Below are positions 7,909-14,054 of a stretch of 18,353 bases of DNA, piece after piece. The notes beneath the pieces were generated by a model, which was given only the letters and a program-made list of their open reading frames with translations, had not been told where the DNA came from and did not search any database. Each line of letters starts with the position of its first letter. Positions within the stretch are counted from its first letter, which is position 1. Where the stretch lies: positions 12,650 to 31,002 of the forward strand of contig DAVH01000023.1 of the NCBI GenBank assembly GCA_002508545.1, read 5' to 3'. A program made the translations under genes and the position numbers. This DNA is from Methanomassiliicoccus sp. UBA6. Its GTDB lineage: Archaea > Thermoplasmatota > Thermoplasmata > Methanomassiliicoccales > Methanomassiliicoccaceae.

Positions 7909-8241
7909 TCAGTCCACGAGGAACTCCACGTCGTTGGCCCTGTTCCTCTTGGCGTTCGTGCGCGAGATCATCCCGGCCTCCATCCATCCCGCGCTGATCA
8001 GCCCGGCGGGGGCGAGGCAGTTCGCCGACATCCGGCAGTTGCAGTAGCGGCTCACGATGCCGCTGTTCACCTTGTCCGTCAGGTCGGTGAGGGTGATCTT
8101 CTCGAGACCTTCAGAGAACTCCTTGACGTTGACGCAGTCGGTCTCTATCTTGCAGCTGAAATCGCCGTTCTCATCCATGTCGACCGTGATGTAATGGGTC
8201 TTTCCGCACAGCCGCATGTTCACCTTGACCTTCGATGTCAT
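7909..8241 (-). CDS. Small cysteine-rich protein, DUF6951-like, function unknown
   Basis: The protein has 110 residues starting MTSKVKVNMRLCG. The start at 8241 is fixed by GAGGAG on the minus strand (8247-8252), 5 bases upstream. A longer frame exists to 8337 but has no such signal. Six cysteines are present: C12, C30, C36, C67, C69 and C75. The core motif runs CNCRMSANCLAPAG followed by LISAGWMEAGMISR. The overall plan is a beta-rich N-terminal half with C12 and C36, then a helical C-terminal half with the CxC...C cluster. It resembles, from memory, the small archaeal DUF6951-type proteins; I cannot confirm this here. A metal- or cluster-binding role is plausible from the cysteines but unproven. 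It converges on the ATP-grasp gene and may share its strand and transcript with the 417-residue gene 262 bases upstream. That 262-base gap (8242-8503) holds no gene I can support. Confidence 0.8.
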   Translation of the reverse strand: MTSKVKVNMRLCGKTHYITVDMDENGDFSCKIETDCVNVKEFSEGLEKITLTDLTDKVNSGIVSRYCNCRMSANCLAPAGLISAGWMEAGMISRTNAKRNRANDVEFLVD

Positions 8242-8503
8242 GTTCGCTCCTCTACGATCTCTCGCCGTCGCTACGTCCCTGGGGGATAAGTCGTTTGGCC
8301 CGCAAATCCGATCTTCCTCGTCCGTGTCGTCGCCCAAGCCCCGTGGTCACCGGAAAGCAGGGCCGCCTTAAGGATGCTCGGGCGCTTCATATGGCCATGG
8401 GCTTGGACGTCGAGAACATCTTCCTCCCTCCGAACGAGGATCGAGGTACCGGACATCAAGGAATGGAGGAAAGATGGACCGGAGGCGGAGCCACCGCCGT
8501 CCT

Positions 8504-9757
8504 TCATGCCTCTCCCGAACGTGAGCATCGCCCTGGCGGGGTCCGGGACCACAGCCTCCTGATGGCATCCTCGTCGCCGAAGCCGCCGTTGATGCTGGCG
8601 CTGTACATCCCCTGATGAATGGAGCCGTCGGGTCGCCGCAGCGCCGCGGTCCGGCGACCGGGCATCTCGAGGTGGCCTACCGGGTCGATCTCCTGGATCC
8701 ATTCGTGGAGGTTCTCGAGCCACCAAGCACGGTAGGCGCCCGGCTGGTTGGCGAACCAGCTGATCTCGTCGAAGCCCCACCAGCTGATCTCCTCGCCGAA
8801 CGAGGGGCGGTCGAGCAGCCTGGGATCGAAGCCGTTCCAGTTGTCCAGCTCCACGAAGTAGGGCAGGCTGTCGCACTCCCAGCCGCTGGGGGCCGTCCCG
8901 CCCAGGCTGTGGGTGAAGATGGAGTCCCGGTAGGTGAGGTCCCTACGGTCCTTGCCCAACCCCACTCCGGGAACGATCTCCTGCGGCTCGCTCTCCGTGG
9001 GCGGGTGGGGAACGGAGCCCTCCGGCGCCCGGCCGCGGACCGGGAAGGAGTGAAAGTCGAAAAGCAGCCTGCCGTCGGCGCCGGTGATGCCGAAGGTGTG
9101 AGCGTTCACGAGCACCATCCCGCGGCGGGCGTGGTCCCTCGCGTACGACCGCACCTTTCTCAGGAGATCCGTCCATCTTGTCCATCGCCGATCACGGGCG
9201 CCCATCAGGTGCACCTGGCCCAGGTGCAGGCCCTCGTAGCCGGCGTCGATGTGCTCGCACGCGAGGTGGTAGAAGAACATTCGGGCCTCCATCCTCCGCA
9301 TGTCCGGAACGCTCATCCCGGGGCCGAAGCGATCCCGGTTGGGGCCGAACCGGAACACCATCCGGCCGTAGGAGTAACACCGATCCTCGGCCGGGAGGCC
9401 GAACGCGGCGAAAACATGCTCGGGAATGGCGATATCGTTTACCGCGCGGCCGACGTTCTCGAATATGCAGGCCTCGAGGATCATGTCGTGGTCTCGTTCG
9501 TGGATGGCGGCGATGGTCTCCTTCTGCCGGGGGAGCGAGAGCATGTACGCCTTGTCCGGTACCCACGTCCCTCCGGCCCGGGCGATGTACCTGGCCCCGG
9601 TGCTGCGGACCATGCGAAGGTCGTCCTCCCCGCCGCAGGTGATCAGGCCGGAGACCACCATGGCGCGGGACAGGTAGCCGCATAGTGTCCCCTTGGAGAT
9701 CGTGCGATCGAAACCAAGGTCGATCTCCCGGTCGGATGGCCTTCCTTCGGATACCAT
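8504..9757 (-). CDS. Uncharacterised 417-residue protein, possible TIM-barrel fold
   Basis: I do not recognise a named family. The sequence is rich in aromatic and acidic residues. It has segments typical of barrel enzymes, such as ARYIARAGGTW, ILEACIFENV, CEHIDAGYEGLHLGQVHLMG (about 180-200) and MVLVNAHTFGI. Later come YFVELDNWNGF, ISWWGFDEISWFANQPGAYR and a C-terminal region ending GMYSASINGGFGDEDAIRRLW. Repeated strand-then-acidic-residue blocks suggest a (beta/alpha)8 barrel, possibly glycoside-hydrolase-like. This is inference from appearance. No signal peptide or membrane segment is seen, so it is probably cytoplasmic. The ATG at 9757 has no Shine-Dalgarno. TTTA on the minus strand about 27 bases upstream would fit a leaderless transcript. 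It is divergent from the repeat-containing surface protein across 133 bases. The open frame opposite it (8615-9685, +) is a shadow. Confidence 0.75.
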   Translation of the reverse strand: MVSEGRPSDREIDLGFDRTISKGTLCGYLSRAMVVSGLITCGGEDDLRMVRSTGARYIARAGGTWVPDKAYMLSLPRQKETIAAIHERDHDMILEACIFENVGRAVNDIAIPEHVFAAFGLPAEDRCYSYGRMVFRFGPNRDRFGPGMSVPDMRRMEARMFFYHLACEHIDAGYEGLHLGQVHLMGARDRRWTRWTDLLRKVRSYARDHARRGMVLVNAHTFGITGADGRLLFDFHSFPVRGRAPEGSVPHPPTESEPQEIVPGVGLGKDRRDLTYRDSIFTHSLGGTAPSGWECDSLPYFVELDNWNGFDPRLLDRPSFGEEISWWGFDEISWFANQPGAYRAWWLENLHEWIQEIDPVGHLEMPGRRTAALRRPDGSIHQGMYSASINGGFGDEDAIRRLWSRTPPGRCSRSGEA

Positions 9758-9800
9758 ATGCGATCGCTATGACGGATCGCCAGCTAAACAGGCTTTTTGT

Positions 9801-9816
9801 CCCATCGCGTGATGGG
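9801..9816. promoter_or_regulatory. Perfect palindrome in the divergent promoter region
   Basis: CCCATC (9801-9806), GCGT, GATGGG (9811-9816) form an exact inverted repeat with a 4-base spacer. It lies between two divergent genes, 44 bases from one start and 75 from the other. Its size and position suit a dimeric repressor or activator site. A hairpin role is the alternative. Confidence 0.4.
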
Positions 9817-9853
9817 CGTCAAGTCCTAAGATAGAGAATGCCCGCCCTGCCTC

Positions 9854-9866
9854 AATAAATCTATAA
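9854..9866 (+). promoter_or_regulatory. TATA-like element of the GG-repeat surface protein gene
   Basis: The AT-rich stretch AATAAATCTATAA ends 24 bases before the ATG at 9891, and no Shine-Dalgarno precedes that ATG. Together these suggest a leaderless mRNA, as is common in several archaeal lineages. Confidence 0.5.
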
Positions 9867-9890
9867 TGAGCTGATTGCGTATCCCTGGTC

Positions 9891-10841
9891 ATGAAGCGTC
9901 CGTCCCGAGACCGCTCTGGGGTGGTAGGCATACTCATAGCGGTCCTCGTCATCGTCATAGTCATCATCGCCGCGATCGCGCTGTTCCTCATACCGTTCAA
10001 GAGCGTGAGCATCAACGAGTCCAGGCAGGCGGAGCTCGCTCCTGGGGCGACCTCGTTGAGCATGAACGTGTTCATGGACGCCGGGAGCGTAACGGTGCGG
10101 TTCGTCAACGACAGCTCGGTGGCCGCCTCGATGAGCGTTACAGGCACCCACCGCTCCGGGTTCCTAGCTCCGGACCGACCGGTCAACGTCAGCTGGAGCG
10201 TCGCCAACGGAACCGAGAGCATGGCCATCGACCTCAACATCACCATGGGCAGGAACATCGGGCTGTTCACCAGCAGCGATATCCGGTGCACGCTCGACAT
10301 CTCCAGCCAGCTGCGGACATCGCTCTCGGTGACCAGCTCCCTGGGCGGGGTGAACGTCACGACCGCTGAAGGGGTTACGCTCGCCGGTGCGGACCTCAGG
10401 ACATCGGCAGGCGGCATCAGGATGAACATGACCAGCGGGACGACTCTCGACGGTCCGCTGAAGCTGAACACCTCCCTCGGCGGCTTGGACCTCGGGTGGA
10501 CCGATCTGACCGCCACAGAGAACGCCAGCGTGGACCTCATGGCATCGGCCGGCGGCATCAGGCTCATGATGCTGCAGACGAGCGATCTGGGAAGCAACAT
10601 GACGGTGCGGTCATTCGCTTCCCTCGGAGGGATAGATCTGACCCTTGACATCCGGGGCAACAACTCCGCCCGGGTTCAGTCCCATGCCGAGCTCGGCGGG
10701 GTGAGGATCGAGCAGCGCAACGGGTTCAACGGCACCGATGCGGACCTGACCTCGACGAACTATCCCGCGAGCTCCAACCTGGACATCGCCTCCAACGCGA
10801 GCGCCGGTGGGGTCAACTGCCGCCTCAACTACGCGGAGTGA
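9891..10841 (+). CDS. Membrane-anchored extracellular protein with SLGG/SAGG beta-repeats
   Basis: The 316 residues start with a basic N-terminus (MKRPSRDRSG), then a single hydrophobic segment at about 11-34. The rest has no membrane segment and is rich in Ser, Thr, Asn and Gly, so it should lie outside the cell, held by the N-terminal anchor. Thirteen N-x-S/T sequons (for example N42, N73, N99, N106, N116) suggest N-glycosylation, which is common on archaeal surface proteins. From residue 150 a short motif repeats seven times, alternating mostly between SLGG and SAGG, each followed by a beta-strand-like segment. The architecture resembles DUF4097-type beta-solenoid proteins, but no family can be claimed. 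No catalytic motif is visible; a structural or adhesive role is a guess. It is followed by a strong hairpin terminator. Confidence 0.82.
   Translation: MKRPSRDRSGVVGILIAVLVIVIVIIAAIALFLIPFKSVSINESRQAELAPGATSLSMNVFMDAGSVTVRFVNDSSVAASMSVTGTHRSGFLAPDRPVNVSWSVANGTESMAIDLNITMGRNIGLFTSSDIRCTLDISSQLRTSLSVTSSLGGVNVTTAEGVTLAGADLRTSAGGIRMNMTSGTTLDGPLKLNTSLGGLDLGWTDLTATENASVDLMASAGGIRLMMLQTSDLGSNMTVRSFASLGGIDLTLDIRGNNSARVQSHAELGGVRIEQRNGFNGTDADLTSTNYPASSNLDIASNASAGGVNCRLNYAE
10338..10811 (+). repeat. Seven ~22-25-residue GG repeats within the surface protein gene
   Basis: The doublet GG, preceded by L or A and followed by V, I or L, occurs at residues 152, 174, 197, 221, 246, 269 and 306. Spacings are 22, 23, 24, 25, 23 and 37 residues. 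The preceding residue runs L, A, L, A, L, L, A. A period of this size fits one turn of a beta-solenoid. Confidence 0.75.
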
Positions 10842-10853
10842 GCGGAACGACGG

Positions 10854-10889
10854 CCCCGCCGCCCGGCGCGGCGGGGTCCATGGATTTTT
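10854..10889 (+). terminator. GC-rich hairpin with T run after the surface protein gene
   Basis: CCCCGCCGC (10854-10862) and GCGGCGGGG (10868-10876) form a perfect 9-bp stem with a 5-base loop. TTTTT follows at 10885-10889. It begins 12 bases after the TGA and would end the surface-protein transcript. Confidence 0.65.
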
Positions 10890-10949
10890 CTACACAGGTC
10901 CTGGCACGCATCCCTCAAGAGGAAGGCGAGCGTTATTATGGGCGGTAAT

Positions 10950-10957
10950 AAATTATA
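10950..10957 (+). promoter_or_regulatory. TATA-like element of the RING/PHD-like zinc protein gene
   Basis: AAATTATA, in a longer AT-rich run (10946-10960), ends 30 bases before the ATG at 10988. No Shine-Dalgarno is present before this ATG, so a very short or absent leader is likely. Confidence 0.45.
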
Positions 10958-10987
10958 TTATCACACCAATCATAATCCTGAGCTCCC

Positions 10988-11569
10988 ATGTTCAAGCCCA
11001 AGGTGCTGTACGACTGCATATGCTGTAATGGGCCCATACACCAGAAGGACCTGCAGATGCCCTGCTCGCTGTGCGGCTATGCGATGCACTATCAGTGCGG
11101 GGTGAACAACCTTAGCCGCTACACCCCGCAGCAGATCGGGTGGTTCAAGCGCAGCTACCACCTCAAGCAGGTCTATCACTACGGACACTACCACTATTCG
11201 TTCTGCCCCCGATGCCAGAACGTGCTCGGCAACCAGTTCCTGGGGGAGCTCGCCCATCGGCTGGAGCTGACCGCCAGGTACGAGGAGCTGGCGCAGCTCT
11301 ACGAGGACTTCGGTTATCTGGCCCAAGCGGGCCAGGTCAGGAACAGGAAGAACCGGCAGGTGGTCAAGAACATCAACGTGGACGTCAACGGGCTGATCGA
11401 GCAGATGAACTCCGGCAGTCTCAACATCCCGTACAAGTGTCCCAGCTGCGGGGCCGGGCTCAGCGTGCACAGCGATCTCGGCGGGAACGGCGTGAAGTAC
11501 TGCCAGTACTGCGGGACCGCCATCAACACCGAGGCGGTGTCCAACGTGATCAAGCAAGCATTGAAGTGA
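10988..11569 (+). CDS. Zinc-binding protein with RING/PHD-like C4HC3 pattern and C-terminal zinc ribbon
   Basis: The protein has 193 residues. The N-terminal half shows C10-x2-C13-x12-C26-x2-C29-x4-H34-x2-C37-x35-C73-x2-C76. This matches the C4HC3 ligand order and spacing of PHD/RING-variant fingers, which bind two zinc ions in a cross-brace. A Tyr/His-rich stretch (58-71) lies between the last two ligand pairs. Residues 82-140 look helical and charged. The C-terminus holds a zinc ribbon, C151-x2-C154-x17-C172-x2-C175. No membrane segment or enzyme motif is present. The function is unknown. A protein- or nucleic-acid-binding adaptor is the simplest reading, and separate zinc ribbons without a cross-brace are the alternative. 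It ends 12 bases before the convergent 5S rRNA gene, and no operon partner is seen. Confidence 0.8.
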   Translation: MFKPKVLYDCICCNGPIHQKDLQMPCSLCGYAMHYQCGVNNLSRYTPQQIGWFKRSYHLKQVYHYGHYHYSFCPRCQNVLGNQFLGELAHRLELTARYEELAQLYEDFGYLAQAGQVRNRKNRQVVKNINVDVNGLIEQMNSGSLNIPYKCPSCGAGLSVHSDLGGNGVKYCQYCGTAINTEAVSNVIKQALK

Positions 11570-11581
11570 GAGAAAAGTGGC

Positions 11582-11697
11582 TGACAGCGTTCCACGGTTC
11601 CCGCGGGCTCGCGCACCGCAGTACAGCGTGGAACGCGGGCGGGCTTAACTTCCGGGTTCGAATGGGACCGGGTGTATCCCCGCCGCTATGGCCGTCA
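11582..11697 (-). rRNA. rrf: 5S ribosomal RNA, isolated locus
   Basis: On the minus strand the sequence runs TGACGGCCATAGCGG, then CACCCGGTCCCATTCGAACC, CGGAAGTTAAGCCCGCC and GCGGTGCGCGAGCCCGCGGG. These are the classic 5S rRNA features, including the CCCATTCGAACCCGGAAGTTAAG core of loops B and C. Helix I closes between TGACGGC at the 5' end and GCTGTCA at the 3' end (7 pairs, one G-U). The ends could be off by about three bases. TTTT at 11574-11577 (minus-strand sense) just past the 3' end may end transcription. No 16S or 23S rRNA is nearby. Confidence 0.95.
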
Positions 11698-11723
11698 CAC
11701 CAAAACCACTGATGGATAACATC

Positions 11724-11731
11724 TATTTATT
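11724..11731 (-). promoter_or_regulatory. TATA-like element of the 5S rRNA gene
   Basis: On the minus strand AATAAATA lies 27-34 bases before the 5' end of the 5S rRNA, the same spacing as the element before tRNA-Ala. It supports the 5S gene having its own promoter. Confidence 0.5.
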
Positions 11732-11769
11732 CGTTTCCGTTGCATCGCCCCGCCCTAGAACGGTGCATG

Positions 11770-11791
11770 CCCCGGAGGTGGGCCTCCGGGG
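11770..11791 (-). terminator. Strong hairpin just after the helicase gene
   Basis: CCCCGGAGG (11770-11778) and CCTCCGGGG (11783-11791) form a perfect 9-bp stem with a TGGG/CCCA loop. It starts 7 bases after the helicase stop. There is no T tract on the minus strand, so it may stabilise the 3' end or block readthrough into the 5S gene. Confidence 0.5.
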
Positions 11792-11798
11792 GGCCGGT

Positions 11799-13862
11799 TC
11801 AGAACCGCTTGCTCCATCCCAGGAACCCCGTCAGCTCGGCCACCGGGTCCTTGGTCGGCACGGCCCCGACGTGCTCCCGATATCTCGCCATCCGGTTGTC
11901 CAGGATGATCGCCACCCCGCGGTCCGTCTCCGTCCGGATGAGGCGGCCGACGGCCTGCTGGACCTTGCGCACCGCCGGCACCGCGGAAGCGTAGTCCCAC
12001 CCTCGGCCGGGGCCGTACTTGCGGTCGTAGCGCTGCTTCAGCTCGTCCAGGAGCAGCGACGGGGGCGGGTAGGGCAGCCCGACGATGACCGCGATGTCCA
12101 GCTCCTGCCCGGGGAAGTCCAGGCCCTCGGCCACCTTCCCGCCCATGACGGTGAAGAACACCCCGCCGCGCCCCCTCTTGAACGCCTGTATGCTCGAGGC
12201 CAGTCGGCGTGACGCGCCCGATTCCTCCCAGTACAGCGGCCTGTCGATCATCTCCTCGATCCTCGGCCGCATCGTGCGCAGCATCTCGTAGGAGCGGAAG
12301 AACACCATGGTGTTGCGGTCGGTGGCCTGACAGATCCTGATGATGTGGTCCTCGATGCGGGCCTTCATCGTAGGGTCCTCGCGCATCTCCCTCTGCCCGG
12401 CGCTCACGTCCTCGGCGTACAGCACCAGGCGGTTCTCCGGAGGGAAGGGTGACGGAAAGATCCTCAGCTCCCGGTCGGCCGGCAGGTCCAGGATGTCCGC
12501 GTACTGCTTCAGGGGCTGCAGCGTCCCGGACATGTGGACCACGCCCTTGACCTCCCTCAGGAAGGAGGTGGTCTCCTGGGGGTCCATGCAGCACGCTTTC
12601 AGCGACCCCAGGTCATCGGACGATACCAGCTTCACGAACCTCGAGTCCTCGGCCCGGAACCAGTTCTCCAGGAGCGATCCGAGGCGGAGGGTCGCGGAGG
12701 TCGGCTCCTTCCCCTGCTCCAGGCGGAGCTCGACCTGCTTCTCCCCGATCCCCACCATGTTGGCGCACATGGAGTGCAGCTCCTCGTCATCGAGCTTCAG
12801 CTCGCTCCTCAGCTTTCCCTCCAGGAACCTCCGCCCCAGCCTTGCCTCGTAGGCGTTGCGGGGGACCTGCTCCCGAACCGCATCGTCGATTATCCGGCGC
12901 AGCGTGGCGCACAGCGTCCTGTGGTCCACCCCGGTCACCAGGCGAGGGTTCCCAAGATCCTTGGCCTCCTCCTCGGCGGCCTCGATGTCCCGCATGGAGA
13001 TGTCGAAGCTCTCCTGGTCCCTGGCGGCGTCGATGAGGTTGTGGGCCTCGTCGACGATCATGACCACGTCGTCCATCGTCAGCTGGAGGCGGTCGAACAG
13101 CTGGGACCGGATCTCCTTCGAGAGCACCTGGACATAGGGGACCGCGACCACGTCGACGAGAGGCACGATCGCCTTCCTGGCCTCGTACGGGCAGGCGCCC
13201 TGCTTCTCGCAGAAGCGGTCGAACTCCGCCGCGGTCGGCAGCTCGTCGGCGCAGTACTTCAGGAAGCTCATCTCCCCTATGGCGAGGAAGTCCGCGAAGT
13301 GCGGGCATCCGCCCCTCTGCTTGGCCAGCGTGCGGGACTTGCGCTCCTCGCATATCCTCGACAGCGCGTGCGGCGGTATGTCCTCGAACTCCTCCAGGGT
13401 GCGCAGCAGCAGGCAGGACCGCCTCCGCCCCTGCATGGCGAGGCCCGAGACCCGCTGGCGGCGGGAGATGGAGCGCAGCTCCTTCATCACCTGGTCGCTC
13501 TGCGATATCGTCCGGGTGAGGTACAGCACCTTCTTCTTGTTGGCCTTGGCGTGCTGCAGCGCCCCGACCAGCGAGCAGATGGTCTTCCCGGTGCCGGTGC
13601 CCGACTCCATGACCAGGTGCTTCCCCCGGTCCATCGCGTCCTGCACCGCGTGCACGATCTCGACCTGCGACGGCCGGGGCTTGTAGGGAAAGAAGGGCGG
13701 CCGCTCCGCCTCGACCTTCTCCTCTCCGACGGGCTCCTTTCGCGTGGGCGCGGCCATCTTCCCTGATGTCCTTCGCACCTGCCTCACCCCCTCCCCGCAG
13801 CCCGGGCATACATTGGACTGCGGGTCAAGGAGGCACCCGCACTCGCAGAACCGTCCTGCCAT
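11799..13862 (-). CDS. XPD/Rad3/DinG-family Fe-S DNA helicase with N-terminal zinc ribbon
   Basis: An SF2 5'-3' DNA helicase, probably acting in DNA repair. Counting from ATG 13862 (687 residues), the Walker A is ESGTGTGKT (86-94) and the Walker B is DEAH (271-274). Motif VI is QAVGRLIRTETDRG near the C-terminus. Four cysteines between motifs I and II (C150, C171, C186, C224 in GACPYE) fit the [4Fe-4S] cluster of XPD and DinG. The first ~25 residues add a small cysteine cluster, C6-x-C8-x-C10 with C19-x2-C22, followed by a linker. I chose 13862 over the frame's first ATG (13958) because a TATA-like TTTATATG lies 22-29 bases before it, fitting a leaderless mRNA, and because the zinc motif begins there. 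XPD is slightly favoured over DinG. The gene is divergent from the dikinase operon. Confidence 0.92.
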   Translation of the reverse strand: MAGRFCECGCLLDPQSNVCPGCGEGVRQVRRTSGKMAAPTRKEPVGEEKVEAERPPFFPYKPRPSQVEIVHAVQDAMDRGKHLVMESGTGTGKTICSLVGALQHAKANKKKVLYLTRTISQSDQVMKELRSISRRQRVSGLAMQGRRRSCLLLRTLEEFEDIPPHALSRICEERKSRTLAKQRGGCPHFADFLAIGEMSFLKYCADELPTAAEFDRFCEKQGACPYEARKAIVPLVDVVAVPYVQVLSKEIRSQLFDRLQLTMDDVVMIVDEAHNLIDAARDQESFDISMRDIEAAEEEAKDLGNPRLVTGVDHRTLCATLRRIIDDAVREQVPRNAYEARLGRRFLEGKLRSELKLDDEELHSMCANMVGIGEKQVELRLEQGKEPTSATLRLGSLLENWFRAEDSRFVKLVSSDDLGSLKACCMDPQETTSFLREVKGVVHMSGTLQPLKQYADILDLPADRELRIFPSPFPPENRLVLYAEDVSAGQREMREDPTMKARIEDHIIRICQATDRNTMVFFRSYEMLRTMRPRIEEMIDRPLYWEESGASRRLASSIQAFKRGRGGVFFTVMGGKVAEGLDFPGQELDIAVIVGLPYPPPSLLLDELKQRYDRKYGPGRGWDYASAVPAVRKVQQAVGRLIRTETDRGVAIILDNRMARYREHVGAVPTKDPVAELTGFLGWSKRF

Positions 13863-13883
13863 GTCCGAAGCATTGATGGATAG

Positions 13884-13891
13884 CATATAAA
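13884..13891 (-). promoter_or_regulatory. TATA box of the helicase gene
   Basis: On the minus strand TTTATATG lies 22-29 bases before ATG 13862. No Shine-Dalgarno lies between them, so transcription probably starts at the ATG itself, which decides the helicase start. Confidence 0.55.
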
Positions 13892-14000
13892 CATGACCCA
13901 GGGTGTGCCGACAGCACCTCGGGTTCCGATCGCCGCCCGAGGCCCGGCGGGCCGCCACGCGCAGCGAGGCGACGGCGCCAGCCCCTGATCCGTCATATCC

Positions 14001-14048
14001 TTTTTATCGAACGGCGATATATCCTCGCAGGCTCCTTGCTTCAGGTGA
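14001..14048 (+). promoter_or_regulatory. Promoter and ribosome binding site of the dikinase operon
   Basis: TTTTTATC (14001-14008) and GATATATC (14016-14023) are TATA-like candidates. AGGTGA (14043-14048) lies 6 bases before the ATG at 14055 and supports that start. The 192-base divergent region also contains a short GC palindrome at 13941-13953. Confidence 0.45.
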
Positions 14049-14054
14049 TATCAC

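Noticed and set aside
8615..9685. 356-residue plus-strand frame opposite the 417-residue gene
   Set aside because: Its composition (Val, Gly, Pro, Ala, Arg) is typical of a GC-rich shadow. The minus-strand frame is longer, covers it and has promoter-like sequence and barrel-like blocks.
12534..13766. 410-residue plus-strand frame opposite the helicase
   Set aside because: The minus strand encodes all XPD/DinG motifs, so the plus frame is a shadow.
13941..13953. GC palindrome GGCCCG-G-CGGGCC between the helicase and dikinase genes
   Set aside because: A one-base loop and very high local GC make it unconvincing as a hairpin or operator; chance is likely.
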